Origin: Prochilodus magdalenae
Taxonomy: Eukaryota > Chordata > Actinopteri > Characiformes > Prochilodontidae
Assembly: GCA_024036415.1 (NCBI GenBank)
Contig: JAMWET010004114.1
Coordinates: 27,559-91,558 of the forward strand
Length of the DNA: 64,000 bases
Direction of reading: 5' to 3'
How positions within the stretch are numbered: position 1 is the first letter of the stretch; the number at the start of each line of letters is the position of its first letter. Position numbers and translations under genes: made by a program. The notes under the pieces are model-generated. The model worked only from the letters and a program-made list of their open reading frames with translations, did no database searches and was not told where the DNA came from. Shown one piece after another: positions 44,609-56,386 of this stretch.

Positions 44609-44649
44609 ATTCCTTTTTTATCTATCGAATCAATCAGTCACATTTTGAT

Positions 44650-45560
44650 TTCCAATGGGCAGAACCCATTATGTAAGAAAAAGCTTTCTGAAAGTTCTAG
44701 ATACATCGCTGACTGAGAGTACAAGCTATAGTCTAACCAGTGTTCAGTTATCTAATAGGCCAATTGTGTGGCAACAGTGCAGTACACCAAATCATGCAAA
44801 TATGACCCAACGGCTTCAGGCAATGTTCACATCAACCATTAGAATGGGAGAGAAATGGAATCTCAATGGTTTTGACTGTGACATGATTCTCAGTTTCAGG
44901 CAGGCTGATCTGAGTGTTTCTGTAACTGCTGATCTCCTAGGATCTTCCACACATAACAATCTAGAGTTACTCAGTATGATGCAATAAAGACAACACCTCC
45001 AGTGAGCAGTTCTGTGGATAGAATCATCTTGTTGATAAGAGAGAGAGGTCGGTGGAGAATGGTCAGACTGGTTCAAGCCAGCAGAAAGTCAGCTTGTGCT
45101 GCTGTAACTCTGATAACCACTCTGTACAATGAAGCATCTCAGATGGCCAAGATTTACATTTATGGCATTTAGCTGGTGCTCTTATCCAGAGCGACTTACA
45201 AGGGTTAATCATATTACAAGTGGGCCAATGTAGTGTTAGGAGTCTAGCCCAAGGACTCTTATTGGTGTAGCACAGCACAGTAACCAAGACCGGGAATCAA
45301 ACCCCCATGTCCCAGATGGTGTGGTTGCTCCCTGGTGGGTGAAGGTGTTATCCACTGAGCCACACCAACCGCCAAGATGGTGAACAACAGCAGAGGACCA
45401 CATCAATAGAAGACCTGAATCCAGTAGAACGCCTTTGGGATGTAGGAGAAGCGAAGATATCCAGCATGAAAGTGTCTCTAACAAGCCAGCATGAATTGTA
45501 TGATGCCTTCATGTCAACATGGAGCAAAAGAGAGAGGTATGTATTCACCTTCTGGTCATT
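44650..45560 (+). pseudogene. Tc1-like transposase remnant, interrupted by a SINE
   Basis: The leader GTTCAGTTATCTAATAGGCC precedes a start-like region MGEKWNLNGFDCDMI, then LSVSVTADLLG (helix-turn-helix). Further on, GTTGATAAGAGAGAGAGGTC, GGAGAATGGTCAGACTGG and TCTGATAACCACTCTGTACA follow the order of a well-known fish Tc1 transposase. After the SINE (45150-45372), CAGCAGAGGACCACATCAAT and GAATCCAGTAGAACGCCTTT give the C-terminal part. The catalytic core is largely deleted. Non-functional. Confidence 0.7.
45150..45372 (-). mobile_element. tRNA-derived SINE inserted in a Tc1 relic
   Basis: On the minus strand: GGTTGGTGTGGCTCAGTGGA (A box), GGGGGTTTGATTCCCGGTCT (B-box region), CTGTGCTACACCAATAAGAG and the tail CGCTCTGGATAAGAGCACCA, GCTAAATGCCATAAATG. 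It is the same family as 25684-25908. Confidence 0.8.
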
Positions 45561-45574
45561 TGGGCCCTATATAC

Positions 45575-46060
45575 AGCTCTGAAAAAAAGCAAAAGACCAC
45601 CTGAAAATGATCAGTGTCTCTAGTCGTACAGGTTCTGGGTTTGTGTTGGACCAGAATTCCTCAGTTCTGTTTGATTCTCTACACTACTGGAAGCATGTCT
45701 CCCAAACTCCAGATCAGATATTGTATTAGATCTGTTTATTTAGAAAATCACTAATGACCTCCAGAAGTTTTTAGAACCATGCTCGCTGTGCGTTTCACCC
45801 CAGCCACCGCTCGCCAGTCTCTCTGTAGGTCACTTGAGGTCATCTTACGGTGGGTAAGGGACATTGGAATGAGGTGGCGCTCATCACAGTCAGTAGAGAG
45901 TGGGTTTGGCCCTCTGCCAGTCTGTAGCTGTGTTGTCCTGTGTGTTTGCTGCTTGACCTTGTTCTTATGAACCAGACGCTCACTGTATCTGCCAGTGAAG
46001 CTAGAACCCAACCTTCTGTTCCTCTCTAAGAACCTGCGGTACATGTGGAGATGGGCTCTT
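45575..46060. mobile_element. Unclassified DNA-transposon-like repeat
   Basis: TATACAGCTCTGAAAAAAAG and CAAAAGACCACCTGAAAATG is the start of a widespread fish repeat. Text to about 46055 (CTCTGTAGGTCACTTGAGGT, ATGAACCAGACGCTCACTGT) continues without a conserved frame. Confidence 0.45.
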
Positions 46061-46064
46061 ATTC

Positions 46065-47380
46065 GTTTCCAGTGTTGTATATGTAATACAATTTAGGCTA
46101 ATTGATTCATCTGCTATTTTAATCATTCATCAACTGACACGTTTGAATCAAGTAAACAATGTACACATATATACAGATATAGCACACAGAGCTTCATCTC
46201 CCTTTTTCTTCCAGCACGGGTGGCTTAACACTTCCCTTCCACCATCCTTCCACACCTGCCATCTTCTCTCTCAGCATGAGGCAGTGAGTCAACCCCAGCA
46301 TGGGCAGGGATAAGAGGGATAAAGGGAGACGAATTACGCACAGTCGCCTCTTCGGGATCTGCCATGTTCAGTATTTTAATACGAGGGATTGGCACGTAGG
46401 AAAAAGCATGTAAGAGTGTACGCATAACGGGATTTTGGCCCATATGCTTTTCCATAGGTGTTTATGGCATTCACTCCAGCACCACTGGTATGAATTCCAG
46501 TAGCTAGGAAAAGGGACCAAATTGATTTAAATCATGTTAGAGAACAGTGAGGGGTCTTGTTAGCCGGTGCTACAGTGCCACCTCATAGCCAAACCAAGCC
46601 AAGCCAGGCCAAGCCAGTAGAAATTCTTCCCTGTATAGTGCTTTACATTTAAACACTGCAATACACAGTGTTCTTATATGAAGCTTCCCACCTGGCACAA
46701 AGCCAAAGACACATGTGGTGGGATTTGAAGAGATATGAGTTAGTGCTTATATTGCATCTAATGCTTTGACTCTTTTAACCCTATCAAACCATCATATGGC
46801 ATAGTGCTGGTGATTTATTCTTCGTTTTTGGTCCTGGTTGCTTGAATTCGTTTCAATCCGCCTTCAGATGAACTGCAAGTCCTCGCTAACCAGAACTGGC
46901 CACATTGAGGACAAGAATAACAAAGTATTAAAGCAATCGTCCATAGTTAAGTCAAATGGGATGAAAACAGAGTTAAAAATGAATGTAAACGAACAAATTG
47001 AAACCAGGAAGTCACAATGGATGCACTGATAATGTGCTAACATGAAAGCAACATTACAAATGACTACGCTTTCCTAGTTTGACTCTTTAAACCAACCGTA
47101 GGAACGCCGGCTGAAACCTAGCAGCAGCACCCTCTATTTTGCTAAACTAGAACCAGGTCGCCTTAAAATAACATCTGCAAAATCTCTTTAATGGCACACT
47201 AACGGATGGATCCTAACAGAATCATGTCTCCGTCACTGGCACTCCGGGCCAACCATACTGCCTCCCATACTGCTATGTAACTTGGAGGAACGGGCACACA
47301 ACACTTCACAACACCATATCACTCACCACCAAGAACTGTGGGTCTTCAGCCAGCTATAAGAAGAAGCTAGCACAGTATTC
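46065..47380. other. Gene-free stretch
   Basis: No gene recognised. A short imperfect CCAAGCCAAGCC run lies at about 46583-46617. The frames at 46225-46455 and 46838-47029 have no recognisable motifs. Confidence 0.4.
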
Positions 47381-47419
47381 CCATCATGGACGTTGTGAAG
47401 TATTTGCAGTAAAGTTGTT

Positions 47420-47600
47420 GTTCCTATTAATGAACACTGTGGGGCGCTGTTGTATCTAGGAGTTATTACTACCTGCCTGCCGCAATAAAGAAGTCCCGAA
47501 GAAGTGTAGCCACGGTGTCAGTCTCTGTCTGGAACTCGTACTCTTACTTATAGTACCAAGTTAAGTACAGAGACATTGTTGTAGCATTAAGCTAAAAACA
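47420..47600 (+). mobile_element. Possible solo-LTR-like fragment
   Basis: It contains ACTGTGGGGCGCTGTTGTAT, then GCCGCAATAAAGAAGTCCCG and GTGTCAGTCTCTGTCTGGAA, a layout like an LTR R-U5 region with AATAAA. Termini, target duplication and primer-binding site are not established. Confidence 0.3.
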
Positions 47601-47939
47601 TAATAGACGTCATGGCAGAGGCTGTGAAGAGACCCAAGATAAGACAGCAAGGATAAGCTCAGAGCTAGTGGCCTGACAAGAATAAATCTCGACCTGGCTT
47701 TTACATGTTGGCAGGAGCTAAAGGTCTCACGGCTAACGGGAAAACAATGAAATCATCTCTGCCAATGTTGTTCATGAAAGTTTGCAATGTAGGATGTAAC
47801 CATGTCCGTGCCATCTCACAGAGTGCTGTAGCTTTGTAGTTTCTCAGACCAGCATGCACAGAAGTAGGTGTGGTCAGTCTACGTCAATCTCACATCAGAT
47901 TAGGTGAGTCCAATCATTCTCTGAGTGAGAGTTTAGAGG

Positions 47940-48132
47940 AATTTGTCTTCCGCATTTAGCCCATCCGTGAAGTCAAACACCCACATACACTCACACTAGT
48001 GAACACACATGCTCGGAGTGGTGGCCAGCCCTATTCACGGCGCTCGGAAAGCAATTGGGGGTTAGATGCTTTGTTCAAGGGCACTTCAGTCATTACTGTC
48101 AATTCAGGCAATCGAACCGGCAACCCTCCTCT
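47940..48132 (-). mobile_element. tRNA-derived SINE, minus orientation
   Basis: On the minus strand: GGAGGGTTGCCGGTTCGATT, GCCTGAATTGACAGTAATG, AAGTGCCCTTGAACAAAGCA, and GTGTATGTGGGTGTTTGACT, then CACGGATGGGCTAAATGCGG. It belongs to the family at 20460-20640. Confidence 0.7.
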
Positions 48133-48393
48133 ACTTATTCCCCTTAGTTTGCAGAGTCAGTCTGAGACGTCTCTGTGTGTATACCTGAGCAGTGATCTGT
48201 TTGTTTCGCTTGCCTGTGTTTTTGATCCTTGCCTTGTCTCCTGGCTTCTGCCTTCTGGTTTTTGGATATGTGTCTCATGTTGCCTGCCTGTGTTATGACC
48301 CCTGTCTGTTATCCAGACGTGAGTATTGGAATCCCCAAAATAAAGCCATTCAGTGATCGTCTCACCGTCCTCTGTACACAGTAAAAACCTGTA

Positions 48394-49290
48394 ATACACT
48401 CAACATCTAAAGGATAGTTGCACCCAGATGGAAGTGTGGGATTGTAATGCTAATGGGAGGGAAGATAAAGTTTACCAGCAACAATAAACGATGATAGATT
48501 TAGACTGATATGATCAATATATATTGAGCTACACATACAGAAGTCTGTCTCTCAGTATGCTAATGTAACATACCAGACGTCTGGAGTCTGGTATGGAGTT
48601 GTAGAGGTTCCTAATGGTGTCCTGTGATACTCCATCCAATGCCATTAAATATTCTCACACAGTTTCTGCAGATGCAGGTGCGGTAGGGGTGGAGGTGCAG
48701 TGACACCGGGTCTGGTATGGAGTTGTAGAGGTTCCTAATGGTGTCCTGTGATACTCCATCCAATGCCATTGAATATTCTCCCACAGTTTCTGCAGATGGT
48801 GTGGTAGGGGTGGAGGTGCAGTGACACCGGGTCTGGTATGGAGTTGTAGAGGTTCCTAATGGTGTCCTGTGATACTCCTTCCAATGCCGTTGAATATTCT
48901 CCCACAGTTTCTGCAGATGGTGCGGTAGGGGTGGAGGTGCAGTGACACCAGGTCTTATGGATGCATAACAACAAACCGCTTATTTTGGTGCTGAGCACGG
49001 TGCCTCCACACACAGATTTGTTGGTCATCTCCACCAAGACAAAAGCGGGACGAAACCATTGCCGTCTTTCGTCGACGCTGATGTGGTGCTAAGGTCAGTC
49101 GTCGTAATATGTGTGCATGTAGTCCGGCACTCACAAGACGACTCATAAAGAGCATCACTGCTCACTCACGTCACTGCTTACAACACAAATGCACTGTCTC
49201 CCAATGCCCCACCAAGTTTCAATCCTATTGGTTGATTCCTTCTGCGTGCAACTAATCCATGCAACTGTTGATTGTTGATGTTGAGTGTAT
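48394..49290 (-). mobile_element. Tc1-like element with both ends, TA-flanked
   Basis: The left end ATACACTCAACATCTAAAGG is mirrored at the right by GATGTTGAGTGTAT (to 49290). TA dinucleotides flank both ends (48392-48393, 49291-49292), as expected for Tc1/mariner insertion. Subterminal TAGTTGCACCCAGATGGAAG is mirrored by CCTTCTGCGTGCAACTA. A minus-strand frame (49158-48955) keeps SSRFCLGGDDQQICVWRHRA, the catalytic-region text of the family. The left half carries a ~122-bp triplication. At 897 bp and with broken frames it is non-autonomous. Confidence 0.8.
48587..48952. repeat. ~122-bp triplication within the Tc1-like element
   Basis: TCTGGTATGGAGTTGTAGAG begins units at 48587, 48711 and 48832. 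Each continues GTTCCTAATGGTGTCCTGTG, then CACAGTTTCTGCAGATG, and ends GGTGCAGTGACACC. The other copies of this element in the window have one unit. Confidence 0.85.
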
Positions 49291-49299
49291 TACATATTC

Positions 49300-50285
49300 T
49301 TGTATGAACTATGAAGTCTTTGTTGGTGCTGTTAACTTTTAAACTTAGTTGTTGTGCCGCCTTCCCTAGGGAATACATTGTTTTAATTCATTCTCCAGAG
49401 TAGTTTTCCTATAGGGGGATAGATACTGCCTCCTTGTGGTCATTTCGTATAGCTGAAAGTATAGCAAAAACCCTGGCCTAACCTACTTCCTGTATTGTCT
49501 TGGGAGCAGAGACCACATTTCCAAAGGCAACAGTTTTCCACTCTGAAAAGCAACATAAACGTTTGAGTTCTGGCATTATTTATAGTAAACTAGATTGCAT
49601 TCAGATAATTCAGAATTATTTCAAATTTCTAGGTTTGTCTAGCTTAGCTGCTAGTCATGCTAGCTCTATGGGGTTTTGTGTGCTGTTAGCCTTAGTGTGT
49701 ATATGCACTTAAATGTAGAGGGCTAGCTACTATGCTACTTCTGTATATCTCATATGTGAAGTTCAGTATCGTTTCCTTTCTTTGGGTTCTGCAGTTTCAC
49801 CAATTACCACTACCAATGCCTCTACTATTACTGCTACTACTTCTTCTAAAGACCTGTATTAATGCTGGTTGCTACCTCAAGTAAACACAAGAAAAGTACA
49901 CCTTGTGGAGTCTTTTGAATATCAGCAACTTTATTAGTTAGCTAGACCTGCTAACTCAGAAGAATGCAGTGCGAGGGCAGCATAGTTGTCTTTATTGATG
50001 CTGTAGAGAATTCAGATTCCCATAACGTCCCCCACCCCAACTGTAGAGGGACCCCATGAGCAAAATATACCAGTTCTTGCATAATGCTGCTTTAAAAGGC
50101 CATATTGGACAGCACTCCTGTGAGAGCATAGGAAAAAATCAATGAGCTGCAAATGAATAAAAGCAACAGGAACCCGGATATGTTCAGTTCCACTCCAGAG
50201 CCTGCATTGTAACAAGAATCCTGAACTAGAGCAAGCGACTATTTCTGCCTTATCATATTGAAACGAATAAGACAAATATGATTCA
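49300..50285. other. Gene-free stretch
   Basis: No recognised gene or repeat. Small frames at 49500-49712 and 50012-50314 are not family-like. Confidence 0.4.
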
Positions 50286-50810
50286 CTGAGACTGACGACA
50301 CAACAATGCTGCACTTAATGGCAATTCATCATTTCATCGTCTGACAGCTTTTATCGGAACGCACGAAGGAAATAAAGAATCAAAGAACAGTTTTCCGTGC
50401 TCTGCTCCTCCCTCCCCTCGTCCTCGCTTTCGCTCGGAGTATTGACAGGATGCATTAATATTTCAGAGAGGACACAGGCGAGTGCGTGGATGTTTGACAC
50501 TGTGTGTAAAAATTAACCCCTCTCTGGCCTCGAAGCCTTTCCAACCGAGTGAAAGCACGCGCTGAGCATCCTTGACCGTGTGAATATTTAATACAGCCTC
50601 CCAACACGCTCCATGTGCGGGCTGTATGGCGGATATACAATGGAAGATGCGCGCTCGCAAGTGAAACTGGGGCATTACGCTGTTTTCCATATGAATTGTT
50701 AATGGAGTGGCACAGAGGGTACGTAATGAGGACATTCTGGGAGAAGCAGCAGAGTGCCATAAACTAGAACGCCGGCTTGTGACTACTGCACACACACACA
50801 TACACAATAT
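50286..50810. promoter_or_regulatory. Candidate conserved non-coding region
   Basis: A repeat-poor segment with CpGs and developmental-enhancer-like text (GGATGCATTAATATTTCAGA, CATATGAATTGTTAATGGAG). Overlapping frames of about 100 codons on the minus strand have no family signature. Assignment by texture only. Confidence 0.3.
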
Positions 50811-50860
50811 TACTCAGCATCCGGATTCTTAAAAGCAGACGTGCAAAGTGTCTTATTTGC

Positions 50861-50883
50861 TAAAAAAAAAAAAAAAAAAAAAA
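50861..50883. repeat. Poly(A) run
   Basis: An uninterrupted run of about 23 A. It may be a relic of a retroposed tail, but no retroposed body is evident directly upstream. Confidence 0.8.
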
Positions 50884-51335
50884 GCAGCCTGTATTGATCC
50901 TGTCCGATTTGCAAAAAAGGAACATTGAAATTGTGATTTCTTTGACTGGGGCTTCAAAAGGCAGCCTTCAACACGTTAACCGTGTTTGCAAGAATAAATC
51001 AATGAAAAGTGCGGTAATTATTGCTTGGACTGAGTCTCAGGGAGCGTGTCTGTCTACCGCTGGCTTTCAGCTCTGCTACGTGTTGAAGACAGCACTAAAC
51101 CTGCAGTTAAAGTTTCTACACTTCAGTGTCAGAAGCAAAATTGCATTCATTTGAATGGAAATTGCCACAATGAAGAGTTTTGCGCTGAAGACATCAACTG
51201 CAAAGCAGCTTGTGGGTAAAACTGGTCTTGCATTGACCTCTGATGAAGTGCTCGTTCATATAGCAGCACTGAGGGTCCTAAGTGTAGTACGTGTTTTAGT
51301 AGCGTGGAAGCACTAGATAGTATGTTTCCTCCCAA

Positions 51336-51507
51336 CTGGCTATAAATGAACACATACATGCCAGGAGGCATAGTATGCAACGAGGCAGGAGGTAGACTGG
51401 ATGGTGTAAACATTGCTCCTTAGATATGAGGACTGTCATCTTGGAATACAGGGATAGGAATGTTGTGTTCCTCAGTAAGATGATGAGCAAAAGGCAAAAC
51501 CTGGGTG
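51336..51507. repeat. 172-bp direct repeat, copy 1
   Basis: It begins CTGGCTATAAATGAACACAT and ends AAAGGCAAAACCTGGGTG. It is nearly identical to 51916-52087, with only a handful of substitutions. Confidence 0.9.
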
Positions 51508-51915
51508 ATCGCCCCCAGGCCTTTTGGATGTGTGACATGTGACAACAAACTGTTCGTCTTGGTGCTGACCATGGTGCCTCCACACACAGATTCGTTGGTC
51601 GTCTCCAAAAACAAGACTGCGTGTCTGGAAGATGACCGTCTGGCATGACACCATTGCTAGCTTGCGATGGACGGTAGCGATACAACAGCATGCACAACAG
51701 GACGACCATACACATAGCATACCAGACAGAAGTGTGAGATTGTAATGCTAGTGGGAAGGAAGACACAGGTTACCAGGAACAATAAACGATGATAGATTTA
51801 GGCTGATATGATCAATATTTATTGAGCTACACATACAGAAGTAGTGTCTCTCAGTATGCTAATGTAAGAGACGTCTGGGGTCTGGTATGGAGTTGTAGAG
51901 GTTCCTAATAGTGTC
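51508..51915 (-). mobile_element. Tc1-like pieces in swapped order
   Basis: The first part (CCCCCAGGCCTTTTGGATGT, then GTGCCTCCACACACAGATTC) matches the downstream half of the element at 52431-52960. The second part (GACAGAAGTGTGAGATTGTA, then GAGGTTCCTAATAGTGTCCT) matches its upstream half. The two halves are in reversed order between the 172-bp repeats. Confidence 0.75.
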
Positions 51916-52087
51916 CTGGCTATAAATGAATACATACATGCCAGGAGGCATAGTATGCAATGAGGCAGGAGGTAGATTGGATGGTGTAAACATTGCTCCT
52001 TAGATATGAGGACTGTCTTCTTGGAATACAGGGATAGGAATGTTGTGTTCCTCAGTAAGATGATGAGCAAAAGGCAAAACCTGGGTG
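51916..52087. repeat. 172-bp direct repeat, copy 2
   Basis: Begins CTGGCTATAAATGAATACAT and ends AAAGGCAAAACCTGGGTG, as at 51336-51507. Both copies interrupt the Tc1 text between the phrases GTGTCCT and CCCCCAGG. Confidence 0.9.
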
Positions 52088-52430
52088 TTCCAGCAGCTCA
52101 GTGTAGGCACAGTGGTTCGAGTTTACTGTCACCTCAATCAAAGAACCAATTTCCACATAATTAAACCACCCCCAGAACATCACAGAGGAGATTCATTACT
52201 GGGGCTTTGATAATAGATGCAGTAACCTGCATTCCTGGTGATCCAATCTTAATAATCAGCACTAGTACAGCTCATATGTGAACAAGCTCCAATGTGTGAA
52301 CTCTGAAGCACTCTGAAGTTTCCTTGACTGTGTTAAAATACATGTATCCTTGCAGACTATGCCATTCATGGTGCATCCACAGTGAGACATGAGCAATCAG
52401 GAACTCTGTGGTTTTCCAAGTCAACCTAAT

Positions 52431-52960
52431 GATACACTCATCATCAAAAAATCTCAAGTGCGTCACAGTATGGTGTGTACGGTGCTAACACAACATGCCA
52501 GACGTCTCGGCATGGAACTGTAGAGGTTCCTAATGGTGTCCTGTGATGATCCATCCCATGCAGCTTGTATATTCTCACACAGTTCCTGCAGATGGTGCGG
52601 AAGGGGTGGAGGTGGAGCGCCCCCAGGCCTTTTGGATGTGTGACAACAAACTGTTCGTCTTGGTGCTGACCACGGTGTCTCCACACACGGATTCGTTGGT
52701 CGTCTCCAAAAACAAGACTTGTCACTGCGTGTCTGGAAGATGACCGTCTGGCATGACACCATTGCTAGCCTGCGAGGAACGGTAGCGACACAACAGCATG
52801 CGCAACAGGACGACCATATAGTCAGGCAGGTACAGCGATAAAGCTCGTCCTTGCTTACGTCATACGTCTAGCTGAGAGTGAAACTGCAGAATCACTTGCA
52901 TGTCTCCCTACCCACCAAGTTCCAAGTTGGTTGAATCCTTCCAGGTGCATCATGCTTCAC
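52431..52960 (-). mobile_element. Tc1-like element, degraded
   Basis: The left end ATACACTCATCATCAAAAAA starts the element. The minus frame 52725-52444 retains VFGDDQRIRVWRHRGQHQDE and, near its end, DHHRTPLGTSTVPCRDVWHV. The right part (CCACCAAGTTCCAAGTTGGT, TGAATCCTTCCAGGTGCAT) is shorter than in sister copies and the right terminus has decayed. Confidence 0.7.
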
Positions 52961-52969
52961 TACCTAGCT

Positions 52970-54510
52970 TCACTCAGAAGTGCACTATCACTATGAATAG
53001 CAAAATTGGGTTTTGGAATAATAAGCTGGAAATACACTGGGTTTGCATGGACATCTTAGAATTATGATTTATGAATTATGTATAATTATTAAATTATATA
53101 ATTATGAATTATGATTATGCCCATCCACTGGAATAATCCCAGTAAATTGCTGAAGTATGTCAGGAATACTCCAAATTTCCAAGAAGATTTAATTGATTTG
53201 AATGACTTTGAATGGTGAGCAGTCCGCTATCGCGGTTCTTAACCAGTCGCTGCCTCGCTCTGAATTTTGAACTGTGTAAAGTGCTCATCTGCTCTTGTGG
53301 CGACTGAATGTGTATATTCACAAAGAACCAGAGAACCCAGCTCCTCAGATGTCTGCGAAGAGCAGGATCATCTGACATGAATGAGACAGAGCCGCTTTCC
53401 GTGGAGAGTTTTGCTACAGTCTCCGCTGCTCTTCTGAATCTTTGGTGATGAGCGGAGCGCCTTTTCCGCTTTCATGCACCTAGAATGAGAGATTTCCCGT
53501 ACTACAGAGACTAAAGTGTGTATAAGGACAGGCGACGGCGTTCCAAGCACTCTGAGAGCCTCCTTTTCGTATTCAAATGACGCTACACAAGGACCGGTGT
53601 ACCGCTTTGTCCTTGTTTGCACAGTTTTTCACCAGCACAAATAAGTCGTTCCATAGAACACAGAGACAAGACAGAAGCACCGCTGGAGTTCTGTTCGTTA
53701 CAGCAAGCTATTTTAATCAGCCCAGTAGTAAAAGCATCCCAATTACTCTTCCTGCAAAAGCTCAAAGATCTGGAGGGAATCTCATGCATGCGTGCGTGTG
53801 GTTGTAATGCACTGTAGAGCTCCTACAGCAGAACCCCCCCGTTAGCTTCCCACCTCACGCTGAACCTCAGCTTCCCTGAAAAAAACACAATGCCACCAGC
53901 TCCACCACTACGTCTATTTGCCTATGTGTTTGTGTGTCTTCTCTCTTGATACTGGTTGCGGCAGAGCAAACAGGAGAAGTAGGGCAGTGGTATTTGAACA
54001 CGGGGAGCTTTCCTCCACCGCCTCCGGAACGCTCTGAGCTAGCGCAGTTGTCCCATGGCTGCAGTCCATCAACTTCACTTCCACCCTGTTGCTAGCAGCT
54101 AGCAGTGGACGCTTATGTAATCGTCCGGCACAATCATCCACCTAAGTACCCCTAACTATTGCTGCATGCAATCCAAGCGCATTTGCCTTTAAAATCCTCC
54201 AAAAATGTTTCCACCACAAACCACAAGTGCGTTCCAGCCAATTTTCCGCACTTATGCTAGATATCCACCCCCACCTCTTTAGCCAAAACACTGTGCAGGT
54301 GGAGCACTAAGGCGAACGAAGAGAGAGTACTCGTGATTTGACTTAGTTATATGGAATGGACATGATCAGATCGCCCTCTACTACTTAGCATACGTTAACC
54401 ACACTGCACGATATAGGTTGTGCAGCATTAGGTAGCATGTCACAGAAGTTATACAGTGTTTCACACAATGACAATGTTTACTTTGGCAAACAACACCGTA
54501 AAACATCATT
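52970..54510. other. Gene-free stretch
   Basis: An AT-rich patch with ATTATGAATTATG repeats lies at about 53060-53120. The remainder shows no gene or named repeat. Frames on both strands at 53577-53817 overlap each other and are not convincing. Confidence 0.4.
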
Positions 54511-54513
54511 ATC

Positions 54514-55940
54514 AACAACATTGGTATGGCAGGTAAACAGTATTTGTAGCTCAACATTGTTAATGTTATATGGCTACTGAACAGTATTTGTAACTCAACA
54601 TTGTTAATGTTATATGGCTGTTGAACAGTATTTGTAACTCAACATTGTTTGTTAATGTTATATGGCATTTAAACAGTATTTGTAGCTCAACGTTGTTTGT
54701 TAATGTTATATGGCTATTGAACAGTATTTGTAACTCAACATTGTTAATGTTATATGGCTACTGAACAGTATTTGTAACTCAACATTGTTAATGTTATATG
54801 GCAGTTAAACAGTATTTGTAGCTCAACATGGTTAATGTTATATGGCTATTGAACAGTATTTGTAAATCAACATTGTTAATGTTATATGGCTATTGAACAG
54901 TATTTGTAAATCAACATTGTTAATGTTATATGGCTACTGAACAGTATTCGTAGCTCAACATTGTTAATGTTATATGGCTACTGAAAAGTATTCGTAGCTC
55001 AACATTGTTAATGTTATATGGCTATTGAACACTATTTGTAGCTCAACATTGTTAATGTTATATGGCAACTGAACAGTATTTGTAGCTCAACATTGTTAAT
55101 GTTATATGGCTATTGAACAGTATTTGTAACTCAACGTTGTTTGTTAATGGTTATGATGGACCTTTTTGAGGCCAGTATTTGTAACTCAACGTTGTTTGTT
55201 AATGTTATATGGCTGTTGAACAGTATTTGTAACTCAGCGTTGTTTGTTAATGTTATATGGCTATTGGACAGTATTTGTAACTCGACATTGCTTGTTAATG
55301 TTATATGGCTATTGAACAGTATTTGTAACTCAACGTTGTTTGTTAATGTTATATGGCTGTTGAACAGTATTTGTAACTCAGCGTTGTTTGTTAATGTTAT
55401 ATGGCTATTGAACAGTATTTGTAGCTCAACATTGTTTGTTAGGGTGTATGTCGCCTATTGAAAACAGTATTTTTTAACTCAACCGTTGTAATGTTATATG
55501 GCTGCCTGAACACGTATTCGTAGCCTCAAACATTTGTTAATGTTTATATGGCTACTGAGCAGTAAGCTCAACATTTGTTAATCGTATAGCTACTGAAACA
55601 TGTATTTGTTCACATTTGTTCAATGTTATATGGCTGCTGAACAGTATTCGTAGCTCAACATTGTTAATGTTATATGGCTACTGAGCAGTATTTGTAGCTC
55701 AACATTGTTAATGTTATATGGCTACTGAACAGTATTTGTAACTCAACATTGTTAATGTTATATGGCTGTTGAACAGTATTTGTAACTCAACATTGTTTGT
55801 TAATGTTATATGGCTGTTGAACAGTATTTGTAACTCAACGTTGTTTGTTAATGTTATATGGCTGTTGAACAGTATTTGTAACTCAACATTGCTTGTTAAT
55901 GTTATATATTGCTTACTGAACAGTATGGTAGCTCACACAC
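54514..55940. repeat. 44/48-bp minisatellite, ~30 copies
   Basis: The unit is TTGTTAATGTTATATGGCTA, then TTGAACAGTATTTGTAACTC and AACA (44 bases). Some units carry an extra TTTG (48 bases), clustered from about 55130 to 55440 and 55790 to 55900. The 48-base form gives 16-residue open frames (LNSICNSTLFVNVIWL), which are not genes. A segment at 55440-55620 is full of small indels. Relic units continue at 56140-56225 and 56387-56440. Confidence 0.95.
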
Positions 55941-56225
55941 ATTCGTTAATTTTTATGCTCATCGCCACCACCCACAATATTTGTAACTCAACATGTTGTC
56001 CACACCGTTCTATGTGGCGGGCAACAAGTATGCAGCATAGCTCAACTTAACAGTCTTAGTTAATAACAGTTATTACTTATTGGCTATTACTAACTGTATT
56101 TTGTTAGCCTACCACTTAGCTTTTTTTTTGTGTTTATTATAATTCTAATAAACATTGAACTTACTTTTGTAGCTTAACATTGCTTTTTAATATTATATGG
56201 CTATTCAGACGGATTTCGTAGCCCT

Positions 56226-56386
56226 ACATTGTGGGTAAGATCAACATGCTCAGTGACTCTATATATGCACACTAATAAACTGTAACATTGTAAATTCCCC
56301 CACTGTGAGATTAATAAAGGCTTATCTTATCTTATCTTATCTTATCTTATCTTATCTTATCTTATCTTATCTTATCTTATCTTATC
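56226..56386 (+). mobile_element. Retroelement 3' tail with (CTTAT)n, inserted in minisatellite
   Basis: GTAACATTGTAAATTCCCCC, ACTGTGAGATTAATAAAGGC leads into (CTTAT)n at 56321-56386, a typical LINE 3' end. Minisatellite text lies on both sides (TAGCCCTACATTG before, AACATTGCTTGTTAAT after), with ACATTG repeated at both edges as a possible target duplication. Confidence 0.7.
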
